Source: Mycolicibacter nonchromogenicus | GTDB taxonomy: Bacteria; Actinomycetota; Actinomycetes; Mycobacteriales; Mycobacteriaceae | Direction of reading: 5' to 3' | Length of the DNA: 64,000 nt | NCBI RefSeq assembly: GCF_002101775.1 | Contig: NZ_LQPI01000036.1 | Span: 33,220-97,219, forward strand | In this document: in pieces, positions 55,484 through 64,000 of the stretch | Numbering within the stretch: position 1 is the first letter of the stretch | Layout: each line of letters begins with the position of its first letter | Notes under the pieces: generated by a model | What the model saw: the letters and a program-made list of their open reading frames with translations, nothing else | What the model was told of the DNA's origin: nothing | Databases searched by the model: none | Made by a program: the position numbers and the translations under genes

Positions 55484-56533
55484 ATGAGCGCCCGTCGTGA
55501 ACTGCCTGATTCCCCGTACCTTGCTGCCGCAACCGGCCGGCAACCCAACCGGCCGCCGGTCTGGTTCATGCGCCAGGCGGGCCGATCCCTGCCCGAATAC
55601 CGAGCACTGCGTGCCCAGCACAGCATGCTGGAGGCCTGCTTCGACCCTGAGCTGGTCTGCGAGATCACCCTGCAGCCGGTGCGCCGCCATGACGTCGACG
55701 CGGCGATCCTGTTTTCCGACATCGTGGTGCCGCTGCTCGGCGCGGGGGTGGATCTGGACATCGTCCCCGACGTCGGGCCGGTAATCGCCAACCCGGTGCG
55801 CACCTCGGCCGACGTCGCCGGCCTGCGGCCGTTGGACCCGCAGCAGGTGACGGCGGTCGCCTCTGCGGTGTCGCTGCTGGTGGACGCGCTCGGATCGGTG
55901 CCGCTGATCGGCTTCGCCGGTGCGCCGTTCACCATGGCTTCCTACCTGGTCGAGGGCGGGCCCAGCCGCACCCACGCCCGCACCAAGGCGATGATGCTGG
56001 CCGAACCCGACACCTGGCATGAGTTGATGACGCGGCTCACGGATCTGACCATCGCCTTTCTGACGGTGCAGATCGACCACGGCGTAGACGCCATTCAGTT
56101 GTTCGACTCCTGGGCGGGAACGCTGAGCCTGGCCGACTACCGGCGCTTCGTCGCGCCGCACAGTGCCCGGGTGTTCGCCACCCTCGCCGACCGAGAGGTG
56201 CCCATGACGCACTTCGGCGTGCAGACCGGCGAGTTGCTGGGTGAGATGGCGGCCGCCGGAGCCACCGTCGTCGGCGTGGACTGGCGCACCTCGCTGGCCG
56301 ACGCAGCCGCCCGGGTGGGCGCGGGCCGGGCCCTGCAGGGCAACTTGGACCCGGCGGTGCTGCTGGCGGGCTGGCCGGCGGTGGAGCGTGCCGCCAAGGG
56401 CGTCGTCGCCGACGGGCGCGCCGCCGTAGCTGCCGGAGCGTCGGGGCACGTGTTCAACCTCGGACACGGCGTACTGCCGGAGACCGACCCCGGGGTACTG
56501 ACCGACCTGGTATCGCTGGTTCATTCACTGTGA
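55484..56533 (+). CDS. hemE: uroporphyrinogen decarboxylase
   Basis: A 349-residue HemE making coproporphyrinogen III. Substrate-binding motifs are [16 protein letters not shown] and [14 protein letters not shown], then [16 protein letters not shown] and the C-terminal [19 protein letters not shown] 55484 is chosen. The TGA overlaps the GTG of the next gene; hemE-hemG-hemQ form an operon. Confidence 0.96.
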   Translation: MSARRELPDSPYLAAATGRQPNRPPVWFMRQAGRSLPEYRALRAQHSMLEACFDPELVCEITLQPVRRHDVDAAILFSDIVVPLLGAGVDLDIVPDVGPVIANPVRTSADVAGLRPLDPQQVTAVASAVSLLVDALGSVPLIGFAGAPFTMASYLVEGGPSRTHARTKAMMLAEPDTWHELMTRLTDLTIAFLTVQIDHGVDAIQLFDSWAGTLSLADYRRFVAPHSARVFATLADREVPMTHFGVQTGELLGEMAAAGATVVGVDWRTSLADAAARVGAGRALQGNLDPAVLLAGWPAVERAAKGVVADGRAAVAAGASGHVFNLGHGVLPETDPGVLTDLVSLVHSL

Positions 56534-57891
56534 CCACGTCGTACTGCGTCGTCGGGGGCGGCATCTCCGGTCTGGCCGCCGCCTACCGTCTGCGGGCGAC
56601 ACTCGGCGACGCAGTCGACATCACCATCTTTGATCCGTCCGATCGACTCGGCGGGCTGTTGCGCACCGAGTCCATGGGCGGCATGAACGTGGACGTGGGT
56701 GCCGAGGCATTCATCGCCCGCCGGCCCGAGGTACCGGCCCTGCTGGCTGAGCTGGGGCTGGCCGATCGGCAGCGCAGCACCACCGGCGTCCGGCCGTTGC
56801 TCTACAGCCGCCGGCTGCTGCATCGGTTGCCGCCGGACACCCTGAGTGGGATCCCCTCGAGCCCGCAGTCGATGGCCGGGCTGGTCGACAACGAGACCCT
56901 CGCCCGCATCGCCGGCGAGCCCAGCCGCCCGTTGACGTTTGAACCCGGCAGCGATCCGACACTGGGTGCTCTGGTGGCCGATCGGTTCGGGCCGCAGGTG
57001 GTCGCCTGCTCGGTGGATCCGCTGATCGGCGGGGTGTATGCGGGTTCGGCGGCAAGCATCGGGCTGCGCTCGGCGGTCCCGGCGCTGGCCAATCTGCTCG
57101 ATGAAGGCGCGTCCAGCCTCACCGAGGCGGTGCGGCGGGCACTGCCCGCGACCACCGGCCTGCCCGTGTTCGGTGCGATCGCCGGCGGGTATCAGGTGCT
57201 GGTCAACGCGCTGGTGCACAGCGCGAGGCCGCGCTGGGTGCAGTCGGCGGTGACCCAGATCGACCCGGCCGGCGACGGGTGGCTGTTGCGGGACGCCAGT
57301 GGAAGTCATCATCGCGCCGATCGGCTGATAGTCGCGGTGCCGGCCCCCGTGCTGGCCCGGCTCGCCACCGGGTTCGCACCGCGCGCCGCGGCGGCGGCCA
57401 GCCGGATCGGCAACGCGTCATCGGTGGTGGTGGCGATGGCGGTTCCCGCCGGCGCGGCGTTCCCGAACAACTCCGGAGTGCTGGTCGCCACCGGGGAGCG
57501 GCTGCACTCCAAGGCGGTCACCCTGACGTCGCGCAAATGGGGCGACCGGGGACACGGCGGCAGGGTCGAGGTGCTGCGGCTGTCCTTCGGCCGGTTCGGC
57601 GATCCCCGCACCAGCGCGTCCGACGCTGAGCTGGTGGCGTGGTCGGTGCAGGACCTGGAGGCGGTCTTCGGCGTCACGGTGGACCCCATCGACGTGCGCG
57701 TGCAGCGCTGGCCTGCGGCGATGCCGCAATACCGGCCCGGTCACGCCGCGCTGGTCACCGGTCTGCGCGCCGCGCTGCCCCCGACTGTGGCGGTGGCCGG
57801 GAATTATCTCGACGGCATCGGGGTGCCGGCCTGCATCGCTGCGGCCGACCGGGCCGTGGCGGCCGTGATCAGCGCAACCCCGGCGCCCTAG
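56530..57891 (+). CDS. hemG: coproporphyrinogen III / protoporphyrinogen oxidase
   Basis: A 453-residue flavoprotein of the HemY/CgoX type. The FAD motif [15 protein letters not shown] is near the N-terminus and the C-terminal [20 protein letters not shown] closes the FAD site. In actinobacteria this enzyme oxidises coproporphyrinogen III. GTG 56530 overlaps the hemE stop. hemQ follows 35 bases on. Also called hemY or cgoX. Confidence 0.93.
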   Translation: MTTSYCVVGGGISGLAAAYRLRATLGDAVDITIFDPSDRLGGLLRTESMGGMNVDVGAEAFIARRPEVPALLAELGLADRQRSTTGVRPLLYSRRLLHRLPPDTLSGIPSSPQSMAGLVDNETLARIAGEPSRPLTFEPGSDPTLGALVADRFGPQVVACSVDPLIGGVYAGSAASIGLRSAVPALANLLDEGASSLTEAVRRALPATTGLPVFGAIAGGYQVLVNALVHSARPRWVQSAVTQIDPAGDGWLLRDASGSHHRADRLIVAVPAPVLARLATGFAPRAAAAASRIGNASSVVVAMAVPAGAAFPNNSGVLVATGERLHSKAVTLTSRKWGDRGHGGRVEVLRLSFGRFGDPRTSASDAELVAWSVQDLEAVFGVTVDPIDVRVQRWPAAMPQYRPGHAALVTGLRAALPPTVAVAGNYLDGIGVPACIAAADRAVAAVISATPAP

Positions 57892-57926
57892 CAACCTTCA
57901 CAGGGCATCGTGGCAGCATAGGGGCC

Positions 57927-58628
57927 ATGGCTCACCTCGACTACGACAAGCTGAATTCGACCCTCCGCTACCTGATGTTCTCGGTGTTCTCGGTGAATCC
58001 GGGCGGGCTCGACGCGGTCGGTGAGACGCGCGAGGCGATCGCCGACCAGGTCGCCACCTACTTGAAGCAGCAGGAAGAGCGCGGTGTGGTGGTCCGCGGG
58101 GTGTACGACGTCGCGGGTCTTCGCGCCGACGCCGACTTCATGATCTGGACTCACGCCGAGCGCATCGAGGACCTGCAGGCCACCTACGCCGGGTTCCGCC
58201 GCACCACGCTGGGCCGGGCCTGCAAATCGGTGTGGAGCAGCGTGGCGTTGCATCGGCCGGCGGAGTTCAACCGGAGTCACCTGCCGGCGTTCATCGCCGG
58301 CGAACCCGCAGGCGCCTACGTCTGCGTGTACCCCTTCGTGCGTTCGCTCGAGTGGTATGTCCTGCCCGACGAGGACCGCCGCCGGATGCTGGCCGAACAC
58401 GGCATGGCGGCCCGCGACTACAAGGATGTGCGGGCCAACACCGTGCCCGCGTTCGCACTCGGCGACTACGAGTGGATCTTGGCGTTCGAGGCGCCCGAAC
58501 TCGACCGGATTGTCGACCTGATGCGCGACCTGCGCGCCACTGAGGCCCGGCTGCATGCCCGGGAGGAGACCCCGTTCTTCACCGGGCCCCGGGTCGAGGT
58601 CGAGCAGTTGGTGGCCTCGCTGCCGTAG
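57927..58628 (+). CDS. hemQ: coproheme decarboxylase HemQ (ChdC)
   Basis: A 233-residue chlorite-dismutase-family protein. Y135 ([12 protein letters not shown]) is the catalytic tyrosine, H158 ([11 protein letters not shown]) the axial heme ligand and H118 (NRSHLP) the distal base, numbers known for actinobacterial ChdC. It converts coproheme III to heme b with peroxide, the last step of the pathway encoded by the two genes before it. ATG 57927 is chosen. Confidence 0.95.
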   Translation: MAHLDYDKLNSTLRYLMFSVFSVNPGGLDAVGETREAIADQVATYLKQQEERGVVVRGVYDVAGLRADADFMIWTHAERIEDLQATYAGFRRTTLGRACKSVWSSVALHRPAEFNRSHLPAFIAGEPAGAYVCVYPFVRSLEWYVLPDEDRRRMLAEHGMAARDYKDVRANTVPAFALGDYEWILAFEAPELDRIVDLMRDLRATEARLHAREETPFFTGPRVEVEQLVASLP

Positions 58629-58665
58629 CGGTCCGGCTCATGGGCCGGGTCGTCCCTTGGACCGG

Positions 58666-58727
58666 CCCCGAGCCGGAAATCCACGACGCGGCACCGGCGT
58701 GTCCTGTCGTCAGATTCCGGCTCGGGG
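58666..58727. repeat. dispersed hairpin repeat, copy 2
   Basis: CCCCGAGCCGGAA (58666-58678) pairs perfectly with TTCCGGCTCGGGG (58715-58727), with an inner ACGAC/GTCGT match and a large loop. The 54-base core 58670-58723 matches the copy at 7010-7063 at 45 of 54 positions. It lies between the convergent hemQ and msrB genes and may serve as a bidirectional terminator. Confidence 0.78.
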
Positions 58728-58740
58728 AATGACGGGGCCG

Positions 58741-59148
58741 CTAGGACGACGGGACCAGGCGCAGGCAGATCGAGTTGATGCAGTAGCGCTGGTCGGTGGG
58801 GGTGGGGTAGCCCTCGCCGGTGAACACATGGCCCAGATGGCTGTGGCAGGACGCGCAGAGCACCTCGGTGCGTTGCCGGCCCAGGGAGTTGTCCGGTCGC
58901 AGGATCACCGCGTCGGAGTCGGCCGGGTCGAAGAACGACGGCCACCCGCAGTGTGAGTGGAATTTCTCTGTGCTGCGGAACAATTCGGCACCACACGCCC
59001 GGCACTCGTAGATACCTTCGGTGGTGGTGTCGGTGTACTCGCCGGTGTTGGGCGGCTCGGTACCGGCGCGGCGCAACACCGCGAACTCTTCGGGGGTCAG
59101 CTTCGCGCGCCACTCGTCGTCGGAGAGCGACACTTTGGGAGACGTCAT
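58741..59148 (-). CDS. msrB: methionine-R-sulfoxide reductase MsrB
   Basis: A 135-residue MsrB. The zinc cysteines are C49, C52, C98 and C101 (ECRACG, LCASCHSHLGH), and the catalytic cysteine is C123 (RYCINSICL). It repairs methionine-R-sulfoxide after oxidative damage. ATG 59148 overlaps the aftC stop (ATGA), so aftC and msrB are co-transcribed. Confidence 0.96.
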   Translation of the reverse strand: MTSPKVSLSDDEWRAKLTPEEFAVLRRAGTEPPNTGEYTDTTTEGIYECRACGAELFRSTEKFHSHCGWPSFFDPADSDAVILRPDNSLGRQRTEVLCASCHSHLGHVFTGEGYPTPTDQRYCINSICLRLVPSS

Positions 59149-60440
59149 GCTTCCACGTTAATGCGCTTGGGCTCGGCCGTCAGCCACGCCGGATCGATCC
59201 CGTCGTCCAGGCGGCCTTCCTCCTTGGCGTCGAGGTAGCGGTAGCACAGCACCGTGCAGATCACGATCACCAGCAATGACCAGCCATAAGTGATCTTGAG
59301 GTAGTCCAGCGGCCGGCCGATGTTCATCCACCGGAAGATGAGCCACTTGTCCAGAGTCATGAAGCCGTAAATACCCAGCCATGCCGGCCAGTTGCGCAGC
59401 ACCGAGTTCGGCAGCACCACGGTCATCAGGAACGGGAACAGCACGATCGAGTAGTAGCCCTGCCCCAGCGAGAGCACCAGGAACGACGTGGTCAGCAGCA
59501 CACCCGAGGAGGTCAACATCCAGAACAGGGGGTCGCGCGTGCGGTAGTAGCGGTAGAGCAGCCACAGGCTGACGGCGGCCAGCACGGTGAACAGCACTCG
59601 AATGAACAGGATCAGGCCCGAGGGCAGGCCGAAGTAGACGCCGTTGCCCAGGATCGAGGAGTTGAAGTAGTCGCGGGTGCCCATGATGTAGGGCACCGTC
59701 TGGGTGAAGTAACTCTTCGGATCGCTGGCCAGCGGGAACGCCACCGCGTTGAACAGTGCCGGTACCGCGATCGCACCGACGAACGGTCGCCACTGCCGGC
59801 TCAGCAGCGGCAGCAGCAGCAGCGGAATCAGGACGGGCTTGACCACCACTGTCAGCCCGATCGCGACGCCGGCCCACCACTGACGGCTCTCCCGGCCGTC
59901 CAGCAACCAGCGCAGGAACAGCACTTCGGCCAGCAGGATCACGCCGTTGATATTGGTGAACACCAGTGTGCTGCTGACGCTCTCGGTGAGGAACATCGCC
60001 GCCAGCAGAGCCGGCGCCGCAACCGAGCTGAGCCCGAATCCGAACATCCGCAGCAGCAGGTAGGCGGCGAGCACGATCGCGATCGTGTTGGTGGCGATGA
60101 ACGTGTAGCGCGACAAGGTCTCCGGCAGATACCCGAACGGCGACATCAGCAGAGTGCCGCCGGGGGAGTACAGGTAGTGCGGATCGACGTAGTCGAAGTG
60201 CTCGTTGTAGATGTCCAAGCCGTGCCGGAAGTTCAGTACCGCCCGGTACACCGGTTTGAAGTCATCGGTGATGTTGCCGTTCAGCGGCAACACGATGGAG
60301 CGATGGATCATTGACATGATGGCCACCGGCCACAGCACCGAACGCAGTACGGTCGCGGTGCTCGGCGGGGACGTGGGGGGCCGGAATGCGGCCTGGAGGG
60401 CGCTGCTCGCCCGGTGCATCAAGGAGTCGGCTGCCGTCAC
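59145..60440 (-). CDS. aftC: arabinofuranosyltransferase AftC
   Basis: A 431-residue polytopic membrane protein with about ten helices. The first periplasmic loop carries TNGN-like LNGNITDDFKPVYRAVLNFR and DYVDPHYLYSPGGTLLM with the DD motif of GT-C polyprenyl-sugar transferases. AftC adds alpha-1,3 arabinofuranose branches in arabinogalactan and lipoarabinomannan. GTG 60440 gives the expected N-terminus (VTAADSLM). Confidence 0.9.
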   Translation of the reverse strand: MTAADSLMHRASSALQAAFRPPTSPPSTATVLRSVLWPVAIMSMIHRSIVLPLNGNITDDFKPVYRAVLNFRHGLDIYNEHFDYVDPHYLYSPGGTLLMSPFGYLPETLSRYTFIATNTIAIVLAAYLLLRMFGFGLSSVAAPALLAAMFLTESVSSTLVFTNINGVILLAEVLFLRWLLDGRESRQWWAGVAIGLTVVVKPVLIPLLLLPLLSRQWRPFVGAIAVPALFNAVAFPLASDPKSYFTQTVPYIMGTRDYFNSSILGNGVYFGLPSGLILFIRVLFTVLAAVSLWLLYRYYRTRDPLFWMLTSSGVLLTTSFLVLSLGQGYYSIVLFPFLMTVVLPNSVLRNWPAWLGIYGFMTLDKWLIFRWMNIGRPLDYLKITYGWSLLVIVICTVLCYRYLDAKEEGRLDDGIDPAWLTAEPKRINVEA

Positions 60441-60478
60441 CAGCGAACCGTACCTCGAAGCGGTCCCAGGCCCAGGGA

Positions 60479-62062
60479 TCAGGCCGGGCAGTACACGTCG
60501 GTCTCGGGCAACTTGCCGCTGTCGAGGTAATCGACCAGGGGCGGCAGCGTGCACGCCGAATAGATCGAGGCGCCATGTCCGATGCCCTGCCACATCACCC
60601 GCTTGCTGGCCGACCCGGCGTTGATGACAGCCGCGGCGGTGGCCGCCACGCCTTCCTCGCCCACGATCGGATCGTTCTGCACGCCCAGGAGCAGCACATC
60701 GATCGCGAGTTCCTTCGGCAGGTCTGGGGTGCTGCTGCTGGGCCAACTCAGGCACTGCGCCATGTCCATTGCACCGACCGCGCCGAACTGGGGGTACTCC
60801 TTGCCCCAGGCGACCACCAGCTCGCGGACCCGATCGGGCGTCGGGCGGTTGAGCGCGTCGGCGCAGAAGTTGATGAAGCGTCCGTCGGTGCCGGTGGTGC
60901 CTTGGGCCCGGTTGATCAAGTTGTTCAACAGGTTGGCGTCTCCGGAATTGGCCGAATCCAGCGCCCTGGCCAACTCGTTGGTGGTGTTGACCCGGTCGCC
61001 GGTGGGATAACCCAAGGCCGTCACGATCGCATGGGTCACCGCGGCCACCGAGGCGCCGCCCGGGCCATTGCCGGAGCGGGCGGCGTCCAGTACCGCGTTG
61101 ACAGCGCCCTTCGGGTCCGGGCCCAGCGGACAGGCCACCGCCACGCACTGCGCGGCAAACGCCTCGAATGCCGCCTGCTGGCCCTTGACCCGTTCCTCGG
61201 CGGCAGATTCGGCGGCGACGCCGAGGGGGATGGGGGAGTCCAGGGCCAGCCTGGCGACCTTGCCCGGATGCGAGGCGGCGTATGCCAGGGCGACCTGCGC
61301 GCCATTGCCGATACCGATCAGCGACAACGCCGGGATGTCCCAGACGCTGCGCAGCCGTTCGAGATCGGTGGCGGCATGGGTGTTGTCGTAGGAGGACTCA
61401 CCCGGCGAGATGGAGTCGGTGCAGTCGGTGGTGGCTTCCATCGTGACCTTGCCCAGACTGGCCACCGGGTCGTCGCCGGGGATGAATTGCGCCTGATTCC
61501 ACATTTCCTCACGCTGGCTTCGATCGCGGCAGTCCACCGGGCTCGACATTCCGGTACCGCGGCGGTCGATGGCGACGATCGGGTGGCTCTTGAGCACGTC
61601 CGCACCGGCCCGCGCCAGCCAGATCGGCAATTGCAGCGACGACGGCAGATCCCAGCCGGTGGTGAACACCACGGGGCCGGCGTCGCCGGGGGTCTCTACC
61701 GACCGGGCCCGCACCGCCCCGATGCTGATCGACCCCGAACCGCCGCCGAGTGGGTCGACGTCGGAGTCGTAACTGGCGCATTCCAGCCGTACCCCGGGCG
61801 TGGCGGCGACCGCGGCGTCACCGAAGACCCGAGCGGTGCAGTCGTGCCACGGCAGGTCGTTCTTGGGCACCTCCACCGATGGCGGGCCGGCCTGGTCGGT
61901 GGTGGTCTCGGGTTGCCCCTGGGGTCCGGCGCCGGAGTTGGTCGCAAAACGCGGGTCGGCGGCCAGCCCGGGCGCGCAACCGGCCAGCAGGGGCGCGGAC
62001 CCGGCCAGGGCGGCGGCAGCCATCACCACCGCGATTCGGGCGAACCTCGAAGAGCTGGTCAT
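60479..62062 (-). CDS. TAP-type alpha/beta hydrolase lipoprotein (Rv2672-like)
   Basis: A 527-residue exported protein with signal peptide and lipobox LLAGC (C29). It has the TAP/Hip1 fold: DRRGTGMSSPVDC, the elbow GIGNGAQVAL (250-254 plus), and a C-terminal TAP domain with LLLGVQNDPIVG and GIGHGASIY. At the nucleophile position of GxSxG there is glycine (G252), while Asp and His candidates remain, so activity is doubtful. ATG 62062 is chosen. Confidence 0.85.
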   Translation of the reverse strand: MTSSSRFARIAVVMAAAALAGSAPLLAGCAPGLAADPRFATNSGAGPQGQPETTTDQAGPPSVEVPKNDLPWHDCTARVFGDAAVAATPGVRLECASYDSDVDPLGGGSGSISIGAVRARSVETPGDAGPVVFTTGWDLPSSLQLPIWLARAGADVLKSHPIVAIDRRGTGMSSPVDCRDRSQREEMWNQAQFIPGDDPVASLGKVTMEATTDCTDSISPGESSYDNTHAATDLERLRSVWDIPALSLIGIGNGAQVALAYAASHPGKVARLALDSPIPLGVAAESAAEERVKGQQAAFEAFAAQCVAVACPLGPDPKGAVNAVLDAARSGNGPGGASVAAVTHAIVTALGYPTGDRVNTTNELARALDSANSGDANLLNNLINRAQGTTGTDGRFINFCADALNRPTPDRVRELVVAWGKEYPQFGAVGAMDMAQCLSWPSSSTPDLPKELAIDVLLLGVQNDPIVGEEGVAATAAAVINAGSASKRVMWQGIGHGASIYSACTLPPLVDYLDSGKLPETDVYCPA

Positions 62063-62072
62063 GCCTGTCACC

Positions 62073-62855
62073 TTATAGGCGCGCGCTTTTGACGTAGCGG
62101 CCGTAGAGATAGCCGGATTCGTCGGTGAGCAGATGCGCACAGCGCATGGGTGTGTTCAGCTCGCCCGGACCAGTGGCGATGCGGCGGGCAAGGCCACCGA
62201 CCAGATATGGCGCCATGGTCAGACACAGCTCATCGAGCAGCTCGCGCTCGATGAACGCTCCCAGCAGGGTCGGTCCGCCTTCGGTGAGAATCCGGAACTG
62301 CTCGCGCTGCGCCAACTCGGCCAGCACCACGGCCTCGTCCACCCGCCCCGGGTCATCGCCCGAGCAGTCCAGCACCTCGGCATAGCCGGCCAGTCGCCGC
62401 CGCGTGTCGTCAGCGGCGGCCGAGCAGGTCAACACCAGTGGCGTCAGTTCAGTGTCGTTGAACACCCGCAGGTCTCGGTCCAGTTGCCCGGACTGGGACA
62501 CGATCGCCAGCCGGGGCACTTCGGACTGTCCGCGGTCACGCCGGCCCTGGCGCTGGGCGACACTGAGCCGTGCTCCGCCGTAATTCTCCACCCGGACTGT
62601 GCCCGCTCCGACCAGCACGACGTCGGCCAGTGCCCGCAGCAGCATGAACAGCGACCGATCGCCGGGCCCGCCCAGCCCCCCGGAGGTACCGGCCACTGTC
62701 GCCCCGCCGTCGATGCTGGCGATGAAATTGGCCCGCACCCACACGCGCGGCACGTCGGTTTCCGGATAGCCGTACAACCGGCCCAATTCGGCGTCGTCGA
62801 CGGGTGCCGTGGAACCCAGCAGGGTGAATCCCGGGTCTGCGCTGAGGTCGGACAT
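62073..62855 (-). CDS. RibD C-terminal-type pyrimidine reductase (Rv2671-like)
   Basis: A 260-residue protein with the RibD reductase / DHFR-like fold: RVWVRANFIASIDGGATVAG, DVVLVGAGTVRVENYGG and ILTEGGPTLLGAFIERELLD. The M. tuberculosis protein can also reduce dihydrofolate. No deaminase domain is present. ATG 62855 is chosen. It precedes the lipoprotein gene by ten bases. Confidence 0.88.
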   Translation of the reverse strand: MSDLSADPGFTLLGSTAPVDDAELGRLYGYPETDVPRVWVRANFIASIDGGATVAGTSGGLGGPGDRSLFMLLRALADVVLVGAGTVRVENYGGARLSVAQRQGRRDRGQSEVPRLAIVSQSGQLDRDLRVFNDTELTPLVLTCSAAADDTRRRLAGYAEVLDCSGDDPGRVDEAVVLAELAQREQFRILTEGGPTLLGAFIERELLDELCLTMAPYLVGGLARRIATGPGELNTPMRCAHLLTDESGYLYGRYVKSARL

Positions 62856-62889
62856 GGCCTCGATTGCACCATGTGACTACAGTTCGTGC

Positions 62890-63933
62890 GTGCCCAATCC
62901 AGCCACCGAGTCGATTGATCACCTGGTGGACCGGCATCCGGCGGTGTCCCCGGAACGGTTGATCGCGCAGCTCAAGCCGCCGCCGACGTTCGCCGGCGCC
63001 CGGTTTGCCAGCTATCGACCTGACCCGGCGCAGCCCAGCCAGGCCGCCGCCGTGACCGCGTGCACCGAGTTCTGCGCGCAGGCGCTGACGCGTCGTGCCG
63101 GACGTCGCAAGCTGCTGGGCAAGCGCGAGGTGTTACCGGGCGTGGGTATCTACCTCGACGGCGGTTTCGGAGTGGGCAAGACGCACCTGCTGGCTTCGAT
63201 CTACCACGAGATCACCGAAACCGCGGGTGCTGAGCCGCATCAGACGGCGTTTGCGACGTTTATGGAGCTGACCCAGTTGGCCGGGGTGTTCGGGTTCACC
63301 GAGTGCATCGAGTTGCTCGGCGGCTACACCGTGCTGTGCATCGACGAGTTCGAACTCGACGATCCGGGTAACACCACCTTGGTGTCGCGGTTGTTGTCCG
63401 AGTTGGTGGCGCGCGGGGTCTCCGTTGCCGCGACATCCAACACGTTGCCCGAGCAACTCGGCGAAGGCCGTTTCGCAGTACAGGATTTTCTGCGCGAGAT
63501 CGCAGCGCTGGCAAGCATTTTCACCTCGGTACGTGTTGACGGACCTGACTATCGGCACCGGGATCTGCCGCCGGCGCCCGAACCGCCCTCAGCGGACCAG
63601 GTCGCCCAGCGCGCAGCGGCGCAGCCCGGTGCGACACTGGACGACTTCGACGGGCTGTGTGTCCACTTGGCCACCATGCATCCGTCGCGCTATCTGACGC
63701 TGATCGAGGGCGTCACCGCGGTGTTTCTCACCGGCGCGCACCCCATTGACGATCAGAATGTGGCGCTGCGGTTGGTCGCACTCACCGACCGCCTCTATGA
63801 CGCGGGCATCCCGGTGGTGGCTTCGGGCACCAAACTCGACCAGATCTTCAGCGCCGAAATGCTGGCGGGCGGTTATCGCAAGAAGTATCTGCGGGCCACT
63901 TCCCGACTGCTCGCGCTGAGCAGCGGCGGTTAG
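62890..63933 (+). CDS. zapE: ZapE/AFG1-type ATPase (Rv2670c-like)
   Basis: A 347-residue AAA-type ATPase of the AFG1 family. Walker A GGFGVGKTHL starts at residue 91; Walker B VLCIDEFELDD follows; then a sensor VAATSNTLPEQLGEGRF. ZapE links ATP hydrolysis to division and to handling of misfolded membrane proteins. GTG 62890 is chosen; divergent from the RibD-like gene. Confidence 0.88.
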   Translation: MPNPATESIDHLVDRHPAVSPERLIAQLKPPPTFAGARFASYRPDPAQPSQAAAVTACTEFCAQALTRRAGRRKLLGKREVLPGVGIYLDGGFGVGKTHLLASIYHEITETAGAEPHQTAFATFMELTQLAGVFGFTECIELLGGYTVLCIDEFELDDPGNTTLVSRLLSELVARGVSVAATSNTLPEQLGEGRFAVQDFLREIAALASIFTSVRVDGPDYRHRDLPPAPEPPSADQVAQRAAAQPGATLDDFDGLCVHLATMHPSRYLTLIEGVTAVFLTGAHPIDDQNVALRLVALTDRLYDAGIPVVASGTKLDQIFSAEMLAGGYRKKYLRATSRLLALSSGG

Positions 63934-64000
63934 CTGGCTGTAGGTCGAGTCAAGGGGGTGTGTGGTCGTGGTCGGTCGGCGTCCCGTTTGGGGCGTTGGT

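Noticed and set aside
63934..64000. G/T-rich end of the window, possible insertion-sequence end
   Set aside because: Only 67 bases are visible, with no inverted repeat or coding evidence.
1..64000. tRNA, rRNA, riboswitch or CRISPR loci
   Set aside because: None recognised on reading. A covariance-model scan, which I cannot run, would be needed to exclude small RNAs.

Overview
This 64-kb window is a stretch of mycobacterial chromosome, most likely from a Mycolicibacterium-type (environmental) species. The evidence is high GC, frequent GTG and TTG starts, tight operons with ATGA/GTGA overlaps, and a long run of genes typical of the family: clgR-pspA, recA-recX, miaB, miaA-dapF-hflX, fadE20, lexA, nrdR, sthA, ideR, sigB, sigA, ppgK, cei, dut, ceoB/ceoC, dxs, hemE-hemG-hemQ, msrB, aftC, ribD-like and zapE. 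From memory, the order is close to that around Rv2746c-Rv2670c of M. tuberculosis H37Rv. I could not run an alignment. I saw no tRNA, rRNA, CRISPR array, prophage or intact insertion sequence.

Layout. 1-2714: end of a phosphatidylglycerolphosphate synthase gene, then an envelope-stress operon (clgR, pspA, pspM-like) behind a SigE-type promoter. 2711-7000: DUF5313, epoxide hydrolase, glycosyltransferase, DUF3046, and a divergent TetR / Lcp-like DUF2236 oxygenase pair next to recA. 7100-11222: recA with two stacked DNA-damage promoters, recX, miaB and a membrane protein. 11188-15819: a small catalase-like protein with an SRPBCC protein, a DUF349 protein and two tandem DMT-family transporters. 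15830-21262: LigB-like protein, miaA, dapF, hflX and a DEAD-box helicase. 21344-26926: fadE20, a large LGFP-repeat membrane protein, and the lexA / LysM (Rv2719c-like) divergent pair whose intergenic region carries an SOS box and a RecA-NDp/PafBC-type promoter, followed by nrdR. 26963-40150: nitrobindin, PAC2, sthA, DUF4192, ideR, sigB (with a SigE/SigH-type promoter), small DUF genes, an O-methyltransferase, sigA, ppgK and cei. 40151-50801: an ideal CRP-type palindrome, then DUF4193, dut, DUF3710, OB-fold and DUF3159 genes, the CeoB/CeoC K+ uptake regulators, an APC permease, a TrmA-type methyltransferase, an Arsenite/Na+:H+-type permease whose 3' end runs antisense into the methyltransferase gene, and a CBS protein. 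50850-64000: dxs, a PACE-type efflux protein, RNase D, DUF3000, three genes of the late coproporphyrin-dependent heme pathway, msrB-aftC, a TAP-type lipoprotein hydrolase without the expected serine, a RibD-like reductase and zapE.

Functional themes are stress response (PSP, SOS, SigB, IdeR, peroxide and methionine repair), tRNA modification, isoprenoid/heme biosynthesis and cell-envelope assembly. Most of the window is conserved core genome. The more unusual items are a dispersed hairpin repeat present twice (7010-7063 and 58666-58727), the Lcp-like oxygenase with its TetR gene, the mini-catalase/SRPBCC operon, the antisense-overlapping permease tail and the 49-bp direct repeat in front of hemE. 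I did not find a convincing wholly new multi-gene system.
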